The notes beneath the pieces are model-generated. The model was not told where the DNA came from. It did not search any database and saw only the letters and a list, made by a program, of their open reading frames with translations. From assembly GCA_050181465.1 (NCBI GenBank), contig JBFXDD010000012.1:52785-116784 (forward strand): a stretch of DNA of 64,000 nucleotides, written 5' to 3'. Positions 9,301-18,410 of the stretch are shown here, one piece after another. Made by a program: the position numbers and the translations under genes. The DNA comes from JACRLW01 sp050181465. Its GTDB lineage: Bacteria > Planctomycetota > UBA1135 > UBA2386. Position 1 is the first letter of the stretch. Every line of letters starts with the position of its first letter.

Positions 9301-9902
9301 GCGAAGGCTTGGCGGAGACTCGGCAGCGCCATGTAGGTCGACGGCACCGCATTCGCCGCGAGCACATAGACGTCGTAGAGCTGAGTGGTCGGTCCGGACT
9401 CGTCGGGCAGATTCAGCAAGATCGCGACTGCGGCCAGCGTCTGGCGCCCGCCGTTCTCGTTGGTGACCTTGCGCACCGAGACCTGCACCCGCCGCAGCTT
9501 GGGGTTGCCCGGAAACGGGCTGACTTCGATGCGGCGACTCCAAAGCCAGCCGTTCCCGCGTGACAGATTGCCGGAACTGGGGTGGTCGGGCGGCAGCAGA
9601 GCGCCGCTCTCATCGCGAAGAGTGGTCAGCGAGAACGAATCACTCAGGTCTGCTGCATTCTCGAGTTGATTGGCATTTCGGATCGCACCTCGATCGACCG
9701 CGGCTTGCAGTTCGCTCAGGATGGCGAGTGCCTTCTGGTAGGCATAGACGCGATCACGCGACGACTCGGACTCGCGATGGCTGATCGAGAGCTGCTGCAG
9801 CATCACCAACATGGCGACGCCGACGATCGAGATGGCGGCCATCAGCTCCAGGAAGCTGGCGCCGACCTCACTCCGTCGTTCGCGATGGGACACGTCGAGC
9901 AT
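6393..9902 (-). CDS. giant prepilin-like protein (about 1169 aa)
   Basis: The frame is open upstream to 10376, but the supportable start is ATG 9902. It begins MLDVSHRERRSEVG and leads straight into ASFLELMAAISIVGVAML: a prepilin cleavage site with Glu at +5 of the mature form, then a hydrophobic helix. The mature protein would be about 1155 residues, far beyond the 120-400 usual for pilins and pseudopilins. Most of it is beta-rich sequence I do not recognise. Near the C-terminus 'GSILLKWRVLF' and 'YRILVSSDVGMTWRDAQ' look like an Ig/fibronectin-III-type beta sandwich. It precedes a second prepilin gene by 4 bases. I infer a surface-displayed or tip-like component of a pseudopilus. No assembly ATPase or secretin lies in this window. 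Confidence 0.75.
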   Translation of the reverse strand: MLDVSHRERRSEVGASFLELMAAISIVGVAMLVMLQQLSISHRESESSRDRVYAYQKALAILSELQAAVDRGAIRNANQLENAADLSDSFSLTTLRDESGALLPPDHPSSGNLSRGNGWLWSRRIEVSPFPGNPKLRRVQVSVRKVTNENGGRQTLAAVAILLNLPDESGPTTQLYDVYVLAANAVPSTYMALPSLRQAFASAVDEIAQRAPGLKFRLHWIVELGYGRDPGYVPYLNTANGATHAAPYVYWYPSACDQVSPALFAPELFGGVVRTDAGILHGYHATSNPNPFTVADQFNHAHRLPRARAIFESQIALGRAKRDEPPLQILLEDMHTQPERFRNAIFVNLHGEVLPCPPLRNFADPAHDPIATPGLRVVTHPARIRTDRDPDGDGDHSDSRDVELRVHAWRSQTSGPSTTEEPITLRIFGVDLSRNVNAHDSSYPATLEIRRLVGGVDPATGAIGAGDIDYHSFDSASGLPPRLADRAYPFEMAYEVGYVDGSEPYTWIRLHGTPTTAPAVGTRGLLPISRLYGQEYIPSPVAVAPAGVDDFVVDLATEGMGPKNTARWRIRIPKLVFEPSFDGVGLAREDGMLRIETRIGTALDSGVMWPTPNRPWAVSETYAWWAQSPLAVPLTERYQFVGDPRHNPYADLCRDGTSFANGYNWHFDDLRTPMVDGTTDWPCLHAERLRDGFDGVVSFDVPRFAQVWRTAMLQSSVVLTCFGGRSIGAFSIGGDLCLPAQPGEFAPRQVPVHGAFYGILGGYAAVDSLTAEDLANPAAPGVPAAMARVGEVVVTNAAGGFVARPWLGEIFPDSAAAQWISTGNLSTGASAGGFHRRPRHLAVFVDPPLGTSLDHPRGARVGPTGASTLLQFGTSYSTFAQREEPTGSTALPAESLRSFVLAAGVGLAEQVPVRWTHGLSETLTEPLPHLQWTDDFPDHHCQELERFARGPAMRSSSAVLQMRSIAGDQRAFLSILGEVPVGSLEQQRLLRSVALIGLHSFWVAAHPAFDNGIAPVPRVMFVGPEQGVALRDPGSILLKWRVLFERYDGARYTTSYPETVNGSESVQRYRILVSSDVGMTWRDAQTLESVDPTARPEPSEFVFDSGIGDESIILPTSASTYPAGSYVFRVVVHQADRHSHIAWHDLFVTITRTVVAPPPMSASMQAEGK

Positions 9903-10066
9903 GGTCTCGAAGGGCAAGAGCGACGGTCGAGGCTGCGAACTGCGAACGCTCCAACCGATCCTCTGGCACTTCGGACACCTGCCGCCGGGCACTGGAGATC
10001 GGTGTATGTTCGTGAGACACCGCACGTGCGAGTTGACGGGGTTCGCCACTACCATCGGACCCTCCG

Positions 10067-11611
10067 ATGACCCAGCCGAAGCAGCCAACCACAGCGCGTG
10101 CCGCCGCCGCCGTCGTCCTCGTCCGCGAGACCGCGCAGGGTCCGGAGGTCTACCTCGTCGAGCGGGCCCCGGAGCTTCGCTTCTTCGGCGGCTACCACGC
10201 GCTGCCGGGCGGTGTGCGCGGCGCCGAGGATGGGCCGGACGATCCGAGTGCGAGCGAGCCCGACCTCGCCGCCTTGGCGCGGTGTGCCGAGCGCGAACTC
10301 TTCGAGGAGACCGGGGTGCTGCTCGATGCCGCGGTCGCAACCCACCTGGCCGATCGCGGCGGTCGCGCCGCGGCACGCGAGGCGATGTTGCAATCGGAGC
10401 GCGAGGCCACCGGGGGGTCGGGGGGGCTGCGCGCCCATGACTCTCCTGCGGTCGGACTCGACCCGATCTGCCGCATCTGTACGCCGCCGTTCGCCCCGGT
10501 TCGCTACGACACGGTGTTCTTCCAAGCTCGGCTCCCCCACGGTGAGTCCCCGACGATCCAGCCCGGCGAACTGGTCGACGGTCGGTTCTTTCGCCCCGCC
10601 GCCGCGCTGGCCGCGTGGCGACGCGGTGAGATCCTGATCGTTCCGCCGGTGCTCATCCTGCTCGAGTGCCTGCTCGACGGCGATCTCGATCGATTCGTCG
10701 ATCGCGCGCGATCGCGCGCGGATGCCTACGCGCGCGGCGAGTTGCACCACGTCCGCTTCACTCCCGGAGTCGTGATGGCTCCCGTGCGCACGCCGACGCT
10801 GCCGCCGGCGACCACGACCAACTGCTACCTCATCGGGGAGGACCGCCTGTGGATCCTGGATCCGGCGACGCCCCACATCGACGAGCAGGCGCGCTTGTTC
10901 GAGCGGATCGACGAACTCGCCGCCGATGGTCGCCCGCCTGCCGGCATCCTCGTCTCGCATCACCACGTCGATCACGTCGGTGCGGTCGCGGCGACGAGTC
11001 GGCGATACGGGCTGACGGTCCATGCCCACGCCAAGACTCTCGAGCGACTGCCTGCGGGCTTCGTCGAAGGCCGCGAGCTACGCGACGGCGATCGCATTCC
11101 GCTCGGTCGGTGTCCCGACGGCTCGCCCGACTGGGAACTGATCGCACGACACACGCCCGGCCACGATCTGGGTCACCTGACCTTTCGCGAGACGCGCTAC
11201 GACGCGGTGTTCGTCGGCGACATGGTGTCGACCATCTCGACGATCGTCATCGACCCGCCGGAAGGCCACCTGCGCACCTATCTCGCGAGCCTGGAGCGGC
11301 TGCTCGAAGAGCCCATGTCAACTCTTTATCCAGCTCACGGACCGGCGACGCGCGACGGCCACCGAGTTCTCCGCCAGTATCTCCGACACCGCCAACAGCG
11401 CGAGAGCGCCCTGATCGCGGCACTGAGCGACGGCAACCTCGATCTGCCGGCACTGGTGGCCAAGGTCTACTGGGACACCGATGCCCGGATGCACCCGCTG
11501 GCTCGGCGCTCCTTGATCGCGGGCTTGCAGAAGCTCGCCGAAGAAGGCGTGGCCGAAGAGCAGGATCGAACGTGGCGACTCGTCGGCGGCGACTCGAAGC
11601 AGTCTCGCTGA
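10067..11611 (+). CDS. Nudix hydrolase fused to LACTB2-like metallo-beta-lactamase
   Basis: This 514-aa soluble protein has two enzyme domains. Residues about 12-220 form a Nudix domain: 'HALPGGVRG', then 'CAERELFEETGVLLD' (about 70-85) holds the REx2EExG core of the Nudix box, with a long insertion before the last part of the domain. From about 225 comes a metallo-beta-lactamase fold with the zinc motif SHHHVDHVG (HxHxDH, about 296), then 'HTPGHDLGHL' and 'VFVGDMVS'. The end, 'YWDTDARMHPLARRSLIAGLQKL', matches the winged-helix tail of LACTB2-type MBL proteins. Nudix enzymes cleave nucleoside-diphosphate compounds, CoA included; LACTB2-like enzymes are hydrolases, some acting on RNA. The true substrate is unknown. 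It is divergent from the giant prepilin gene across 164 bp. Confidence 0.88.
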   Translation: MTQPKQPTTARAAAAVVLVRETAQGPEVYLVERAPELRFFGGYHALPGGVRGAEDGPDDPSASEPDLAALARCAERELFEETGVLLDAAVATHLADRGGRAAAREAMLQSEREATGGSGGLRAHDSPAVGLDPICRICTPPFAPVRYDTVFFQARLPHGESPTIQPGELVDGRFFRPAAALAAWRRGEILIVPPVLILLECLLDGDLDRFVDRARSRADAYARGELHHVRFTPGVVMAPVRTPTLPPATTTNCYLIGEDRLWILDPATPHIDEQARLFERIDELAADGRPPAGILVSHHHVDHVGAVAATSRRYGLTVHAHAKTLERLPAGFVEGRELRDGDRIPLGRCPDGSPDWELIARHTPGHDLGHLTFRETRYDAVFVGDMVSTISTIVIDPPEGHLRTYLASLERLLEEPMSTLYPAHGPATRDGHRVLRQYLRHRQQRESALIAALSDGNLDLPALVAKVYWDTDARMHPLARRSLIAGLQKLAEEGVAEEQDRTWRLVGGDSKQSR

Positions 11612-11692
11612 TCGACGACGCCCACGGCGAGAGAGGGAAGGCACCGCGCCGGGCGCACGAGCGCGCAGAACCAAGATCCTGCAGCGCGGAGA

Positions 11693-11764
11693 AGCCTAAG
11701 GTCGGATTCGAACCGACGACCTACGCTTTACGAAAGCGTTGCTCTACCACTGAGCTACTCAGGC
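11693..11764 (-). tRNA. tRNA-Thr (anticodon CGT)
   Basis: Read on the minus strand, the 72 bases fold as a normal cloverleaf. The acceptor GCCTGAG pairs with CTTAGGC (one G-T). The D stem is GCTC/GAGC with loop AGTGGTA. The anticodon stem is ACGCT/AGCGT around loop TTCGTAA, giving anticodon CGT for the threonine codon ACG. The T arm is GTCGG/CCGAC around TTCGAAT. The base after the acceptor stem is T, and the 3' CCA is not encoded. It lies between the Nudix-MBL gene and the HEAT-repeat gene. Confidence 0.95.
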
Positions 11765-11817
11765 GCTTGCGGGGGGCGGGACCTTAGCTTCCCGCGCAGC
11801 CGGCCGCAAGCGCTGTG

Positions 11818-13938
11818 TCACTCGCCGCCGGCCTGGGCGATGACGCGCAGCGCCGCAGCGAGCTGCGAACGAGCACCGGGCGCGAGCTGACCGCGACCGA
11901 GGCTGGAGACCAGCTTGGCCCGCAGATCGAGCGGTTGCTCTTGGTTGCTCGCGACGGCGAGCAACGCATCGAAGACACTGTCCGGCACCGAGCTGCTGCG
12001 CGAGAGGATCCCGCCGACCGCTTCCGCCGCCGCGAGCTTGAGCTCTGCGCTCGTGCTCTCGCCGGTCACCAGGGCCGCGAGTCGACCGAGTTGCTCGAGC
12101 GTGCCACCCGCACCGAGCGCCGCCGCCGCGGGAATCGCGACTTCGTCGTTGCGATCGAGTTGCTTGCCGAGTTCGGCCGCGGCCGCGACCACGTTGACGT
12201 TCTCACGCGCCAGGCGCAGCAGCGAGTGCGCCGCGGCGACCGCGACCTTGTCGGCCTTCTTGCGGCGCGGATCGAGTTCACCCGCGACTTCGTTGGCCTT
12301 CTCGATGAGCTGGGTGGTGGTGAGGTCACCCTCTGGGGTGATCACACCGTCGACCTTGCCTTCGAGGCGGGCGGCCGAGTCTTCGGAGCGCGACAGGAGG
12401 AGCACCTTGGTCTCCGGCGAGCGCTCGCGAACCAGGCTGATGACGTCCTCGGGGAGGATGTCGCTCAGCGTGTCGCTGACCACCACCACGTCGTAGCTGG
12501 GGAACGCGTAGAAGTCCGCGATCGCGCGCTTGCCGCTGGAAGCATCCTGAATCGCCACACCGCGACGCGACGACGCTTCGCGCACCGCCTTCGCCGTCGT
12601 GGGATTCGCATCGACGACCAACACTGCGCGGATGGCTTCCTCGCTCACCGCCTGGCCGAGCACCGACACGACCTTCGAAGCCGAGGGCAGCGCCTTGCCT
12701 TCCGAAGCCTTCACCAGAGCCAGCGCAGCCGCGTACCGAACGCGCGCATCCGAAGCATCGAGGGCAGCGAGCAGCGGAGCGGTGTCCGCGCCGTCGCCGG
12801 CCACACCGCCGAGCGCCTCGATGGCCTCGACGGCCACCTCACTCTGACTCGCGGCGAGCGACTCGCTCAGTGCATCGCGCAAGGTGTCCTTGCCGAGCGC
12901 CATCGCGACCATGCGGAAGCGATCGACCGACGCGCTGAGCTCCTGCATCGTCGAATCATCGGGGTTGGCCGCCGCCGAGTCCTTGATCGCAGAAGCCTCT
13001 GCGAGGTAGGAGCGCGCCAACAAGGTCTTGGCGTTCTCGTTCGCGGGCTCGAGGCGGACCGCTTGGTGAGCCCAGGCCTTGGCGAGTTCGAGGCCGTAGA
13101 GGTTTGCCGGCACGTCGACGAACGCGAGCGCGCCGTCCTTCCACTGCCACACGACCTCGGAGCGATCGCCGTCGCGAACGCCGACGCCGGTCAAGTATGC
13201 CTCGGCGTCCTTCGAGTAGAGGGCGACCGCACTGGCATCCGCGGGAACACCGAGGCGGGCCAAGCCGCGCTTCGCGACTTCGCGAACAGCTTCGTTGGCG
13301 TCGTTCGCGGCGATCGCAGCGAGCGGCGCGACGGCGCGCTTGTCGCCGATCTGGCCCAGCGCCGCAGCGCAGTTCCTGCGCAGCAGTTCGTTGTCGCTCT
13401 CGAGCGCAGCGATCAAGGGCATCACCGCCGGGCGACCGATCTGGAAGATCGCGAGCATCGCGCGGTCGGCGTTCACCGACTGATCGGCGTCGCCCAGGAC
13501 TTCCAGCAGCGCCGGCACGGCGAACTCACCGTGCTCCGCGGACAACTGCATCGCGGCCTTGCGTCGCTCCACCGAGACATCCGAGAAGAGGCCGCCGAGC
13601 AGACCGCGCACCGCACTGTCGTCGCGCGACATCTGCTTGCGCGCTTCGGTCGCGACGCTCATCAGGTGACGGGTGACCTGCTCATACTCGCCACCCATGC
13701 CGAGCAGGAGCTGCCAGATCGCAGGATCGGTGGTCTTCACGAGGCCGAGTGCGGTCTCGTGATCGGGCGAAGCGGCGACCAGCTCGCGCAGCTTGGCCAG
13801 ACCCTCCTCTGCCTTGTTCGTGCGGATCAAACGCACTGCGTCGGTGAACGTCTGTTCGACGTCCTGGGCGAGGGTAATTCCTTGCGCGACACAAGCCGCG
13901 ACGAGGCTCAGAAGGGTCTTGGCGAAGAGCTTGGCCAT
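11818..13938 (-). CDS. secreted HEAT-repeat protein with embedded receiver-like domain
   Basis: The frame runs far upstream, but ATG 13938 is chosen. It is preceded by GGAG at a good distance and gives a signal peptide (MAKLFAKTLLSLVAACVAQGITLAQ). The 706-aa protein has a short helical N-terminal part, then HEAT/armadillo-type repeats (e.g. 'AVMPLIAALESDNELLRRNCAAAL'[truncated], 'LLAALDASDARVRYAAALAL'). At about 435-535 there is a stretch with the receiver pattern: 'VLVVDANPTTAKAVRE', 'YDVVVVSDTLSDI', 'TKVLLLSRSED', 'DGVITPEG'. More HEAT-like repeats follow to the end. The acidic pocket and phospho-acceptor of the receiver are altered, so it is probably not phosphorylated. A signal peptide also argues for an exported scaffold. 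It is divergent from an NtrC-type regulator. Confidence 0.75.
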   Translation of the reverse strand: MAKLFAKTLLSLVAACVAQGITLAQDVEQTFTDAVRLIRTNKAEEGLAKLRELVAASPDHETALGLVKTTDPAIWQLLLGMGGEYEQVTRHLMSVATEARKQMSRDDSAVRGLLGGLFSDVSVERRKAAMQLSAEHGEFAVPALLEVLGDADQSVNADRAMLAIFQIGRPAVMPLIAALESDNELLRRNCAAALGQIGDKRAVAPLAAIAANDANEAVREVAKRGLARLGVPADASAVALYSKDAEAYLTGVGVRDGDRSEVVWQWKDGALAFVDVPANLYGLELAKAWAHQAVRLEPANENAKTLLARSYLAEASAIKDSAAANPDDSTMQELSASVDRFRMVAMALGKDTLRDALSESLAASQSEVAVEAIEALGGVAGDGADTAPLLAALDASDARVRYAAALALVKASEGKALPSASKVVSVLGQAVSEEAIRAVLVVDANPTTAKAVREASSRRGVAIQDASSGKRAIADFYAFPSYDVVVVSDTLSDILPEDVISLVRERSPETKVLLLSRSEDSAARLEGKVDGVITPEGDLTTTQLIEKANEVAGELDPRRKKADKVAVAAAHSLLRLARENVNVVAAAAELGKQLDRNDEVAIPAAAALGAGGTLEQLGRLAALVTGESTSAELKLAAAEAVGGILSRSSSVPDSVFDALLAVASNQEQPLDLRAKLVSSLGRGQLAPGARSQLAAALRVIAQAGGE

Positions 13939-14304
13939 GGACGAATTCTCCGTACGAGGGGAGCGATCGTGACTCGATCTTGCGCTGGGCGGTGCGAGGG
14001 GGAGGGGAAACCGGGCGAAACCGGGCGAGACGCCCGATCCGCTTGCCGAACTGGGAGCGTGGTCCGGCGAGAGGCCGGACCATCCTAGATTGCGCCCCCA
14101 CCTGGTCAAGCGGACGTGAAAACTGCCGCTGCCGGAGGGGCGGACAAGCATACCCCCTCCAGCGCCTGCGGCGGCCTCTCGATCCCGGTTCGATCGCCGC
14201 ATCGAGAGGGCGTCGTGTCTGGACCCGATCGCATGGGCGGCAGCCGGATTTCCGCGCGCGAGGGACGGTGGCCGGGTGATGGCGCATTCGCCAGAATCCG
14301 GGCC
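13939..14304. promoter_or_regulatory. divergent intergenic region with hairpin and inverted repeats
   Basis: This 366-bp gap separates the HEAT gene (minus) from the NtrC-type regulator (plus), so both promoters should lie here. It holds a perfect 9-bp stem, TGGTCCGGC-GAGAG-GCCGGACCA, at 14060-14082. A 9-bp inverted repeat, CCTCTCGAT (14175-14183) and ATCGAGAGG (14201-14209), lies further on, and AAACCGGGCG is repeated twice in tandem near 14007-14026. No clear sigma-54 (GG-N10-GC) or sigma-70 box is obvious by eye. The repeats could be operator sites or 5'-leader structures; that is inference. Confidence 0.4.
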
Positions 14305-15681
<1,377 letters not shown>

Positions 15682-15800
15682 TGGCCGTCGACACAGCGCC
15701 GACGGTGACCCGAACTTCCTGAGACAGTCGCGCGGTTCGCGGCATCCTGACCCTCGACGCCGGGCCCGCCGCCCGCGCCTCGACCCAGGTCATCGAATCC

Positions 15801-18410
15801 GTGGACTCCACCGGCCAATTCCTCACCGAGCACGTCGACTGGATTCGACGCCTCGCGAGGCGCTTGGTGGGCGACGTCGAGTCAGCCGACGAACTCACGC
15901 AGGACACGTGCCTCGCCGTCCTCCGAGCCGACCCATCCGTCGCACCCCGCGCCCCGCGAGCGTGGCTCGGCACGATCCTTCGCAACACGCTGCGCCAGAC
16001 CCGACGCGGCGACTCGCGTCGGCGCCGTCGCGAGACCGCCGCAGCACGCGCCGGAACGGCACCGCCGACCGACGAGATCGTCGAGCGACTCGCGATCCAA
16101 CGCCGCATCTCGGCGGCCGTCGAAGCGCTGTCGGAGCCCTACCGCACGGCAATTCTTCTTCGCTTCGTCGAGGGCCACACGAGCGAAGAGATCGCCGCGC
16201 GCATGCAGGCCAATCCGTCCACCGTCCGCACCTGGATCGAACGCGGCCTCGAGCGGCTGCGCAAAGGCCTCGACGCCCAGCACGGCGATCGTCGCGCCTG
16301 GGCCGGCCCGCTTCTGCTGTGGATCGGTCCAGGGGTCGCCGCCCCCACTCCCCCGTCTCTCATCGCCGGCATCGCCGGCTCCGGAGTTCTGTTCATGAGC
16401 ATGAAGTGGATCGCGCCGTGCGCGGCCGTCCTCGCCATCGGTCTCGCCGCCACGATTTGGCTTCGCGATTCCGGTCGTCCCGCCGACACCCCGTCAACCG
16501 CGGCGCCCCAAGCGGAAGTGGTCGCGTCGCGCACGTCGACCGCCGCCGATGCCGACGTGAGTCGCGCCGTCGAACGCATCACGGTCGCGTCGTCGCCCCC
16601 AACCGCGGAATCGAGTTCATCCACCGACGCGAAGCTGCGCCTACTCCGCGGCGAAGTTCGCAGCACCCGCGGCGATCTCGTCCCAACGGTCGCGATCGCT
16701 GCCGGCGACGCGACCGCGACCTCGGCAAGCGACGGCAGCTTCGAGGTCTCGGTGCCGGTCGACCGTGCCGTCACGCTGCGCTCGGCATCGCCGGCATGGC
16801 ACACGGAGCTGCAAGCGACCGTCGATCCGCAGCGGATCGAGACGACGGCGCGCCCGGTGATCGTGGTCTCACCCGCGCAAGCGATCGCGGGAACCGTGTT
16901 CGATGCCGAAGGTCGCCCCATCGCCGACTCGCTCGTGACGCGCATCCTTCCGCCGGATCTCCGCGCGCACGTCGGCGTGCGCCTCGATCTGTCGGAAACG
17001 AGATCGCGCGAGACTCGCACGGATCGCGCCGGACACTTCGAGTTCGACAGTCTGGGCGCGGTCGACGGTGCCGTTCTACGCGCCTCCGCGGACGGTCATG
17101 TCCCTGCCGAAGTCCCGATGCCCCTGGCAGAGGATCGCGGCGTGCGCATCGTGCTCGGTCGTCCGGATCCGGTCGCCGGAGCCTTGCTCGGCATCGTCTA
17201 CGCCTTCGACGGCTCACCCGCAGCCGAGTGTCAGGTGTCGATCGGGCGCGCGAGCACGGAGACCGACGCGGCGGGACGCTTCGCTCTGCAACTGGCCGAC
17301 GCCGCGCGCGCGACGACCCTCCGCGCGGTCAAGCGCGGCACGCAACCCGCGAAGCGCCGATTCGAAGGCAAGGAGCTGAATCCCGACGCCGGCGGCACAC
17401 CCTTCGTGACGCTCACGCTCGGCCCCCCACCGCTGCGCATCGCCGGCATGGTGGTCGGTGCCGACGGCAAACCCATCGCGGACGTTCGCATCTGGGCCAT
17501 GGATCCCGCACCGATCGGACGACTTCACGGCGGCGCCGCCGCCGTCGAGGGCTATCTCGGCGGAGGCCTGACCATGGCGGAGATGCGCGCTCGCTTCTTC
17601 GTCGACGGCCGTCCCATCGTCGACGTCGAACAGGTCCTTCGCGACACACCCACCGCGATGTGGGGGTGGACCCGTTCCGCCGTGGACGGCTCGTTCACGC
17701 TCGAGGGCCTGCTCGATCGGGACTACCAACTCGCGATCATGGACCCCGCCAGCTTGGCGCGGGCCGAGGTCGGTCCGTACCGTGCGGGAAGCACCGGGAT
17801 CGTCGTGAGTTTGCCGGAGCTGGGCGTGCATCCGGTGGTCGCGGGACAGCTCGTCGCGCGGGATGGCTCGCCGGTCGTGGGGGCGCGCGTGCGCGCCCAG
17901 TGCGATCCGATTCGACTTCCGCTGGAGACCGGCGGGGCGACCACGATGCACGCGACCGGACTCGAGACGGTCGAGTCCGATGCCGAAGGTCGCTTCCGAC
18001 TCGAGCGCGTCGGCGCTCGAGCGGTCTACCTGCGCATCGACGGTGACGGGCTGGTTCCGCTCGAGTACGGACGCGGTGTCGACGGCGGTGTCACCGGCGT
18101 CGCCGGTGCGCCGCCAGATGCGCTGCGGATCGAGGTGGTTCGGCGCCTGCACGTGCGGATCGAACTGATCGATCCCGCGGAGGCCGAGGCCGTGGCTTTC
18201 GAGGACGTCGACAACCGACGTCGCCCGATCGATCTGATCGAGGGTCGATCCCGGCAAACCGCCGAGGAGTTCCGACTGACCGACGGCCGCACGCCGGTTC
18301 TCGCGATCACGGACGACGCGGTCCGCGCGGTGCTGCTGCGTGGCGGCGAGGTCGTCCGGAAAGTGCCGATCCGACTCGTGCCGGACCAGGTGAACGAACT
18401 CCGCCTGTGA
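15801..18410 (+). CDS. ECF sigma factor fused to membrane segment and carboxypeptidase-regulatory-like domains
   Basis: This 869-aa protein starts at GTG 15801. Residues about 1-165 are an ECF sigma factor: region 2 'VGDVESADELTQDTCLAVLR' and 'RAWLGTILRNTLRQTRRG', then region 4 'EPYRTAILLRFVEGHTSEEI' with helix-turn-helix 'ANPSTVRTWIERGLERLRKG'. A membrane helix follows ('WIAPCAAVLAIGLAATIWL', about 202-221). The remaining 640 residues are beta-rich repeats of the CarboxypepD_reg type ('AGTVFDAEGRPIADSLVTR', 'IAGMVVGADGKPIADVRIWA', 'DGSFTLEGL', 'DAEGRFRLERV'). The predicted topology puts the sigma part inside and the repeats outside. I infer membrane-tethered transcription control. An internal Met just before the helix (MSMKWIAP) could give a second product. 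Confidence 0.85.
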   Translation: MDSTGQFLTEHVDWIRRLARRLVGDVESADELTQDTCLAVLRADPSVAPRAPRAWLGTILRNTLRQTRRGDSRRRRRETAAARAGTAPPTDEIVERLAIQRRISAAVEALSEPYRTAILLRFVEGHTSEEIAARMQANPSTVRTWIERGLERLRKGLDAQHGDRRAWAGPLLLWIGPGVAAPTPPSLIAGIAGSGVLFMSMKWIAPCAAVLAIGLAATIWLRDSGRPADTPSTAAPQAEVVASRTSTAADADVSRAVERITVASSPPTAESSSSTDAKLRLLRGEVRSTRGDLVPTVAIAAGDATATSASDGSFEVSVPVDRAVTLRSASPAWHTELQATVDPQRIETTARPVIVVSPAQAIAGTVFDAEGRPIADSLVTRILPPDLRAHVGVRLDLSETRSRETRTDRAGHFEFDSLGAVDGAVLRASADGHVPAEVPMPLAEDRGVRIVLGRPDPVAGALLGIVYAFDGSPAAECQVSIGRASTETDAAGRFALQLADAARATTLRAVKRGTQPAKRRFEGKELNPDAGGTPFVTLTLGPPPLRIAGMVVGADGKPIADVRIWAMDPAPIGRLHGGAAAVEGYLGGGLTMAEMRARFFVDGRPIVDVEQVLRDTPTAMWGWTRSAVDGSFTLEGLLDRDYQLAIMDPASLARAEVGPYRAGSTGIVVSLPELGVHPVVAGQLVARDGSPVVGARVRAQCDPIRLPLETGGATTMHATGLETVESDAEGRFRLERVGARAVYLRIDGDGLVPLEYGRGVDGGVTGVAGAPPDALRIEVVRRLHVRIELIDPAEAEAVAFEDVDNRRRPIDLIEGRSRQTAEEFRLTDGRTPVLAITDDAVRAVLLRGGEVVRKVPIRLVPDQVNELRL

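Noticed and set aside
11815..14088. 757-aa plus-strand ORF over the HEAT-repeat gene
   Set aside because: Arg/Glu/His-rich shadow of the minus-strand gene, which has a signal peptide, ribosome site and repeats.
13939..14304. Sigma-54 promoter for the NtrC-type regulator
   Set aside because: I could not find a convincing GG-N10-GC pair with the expected flanking bases by eye.
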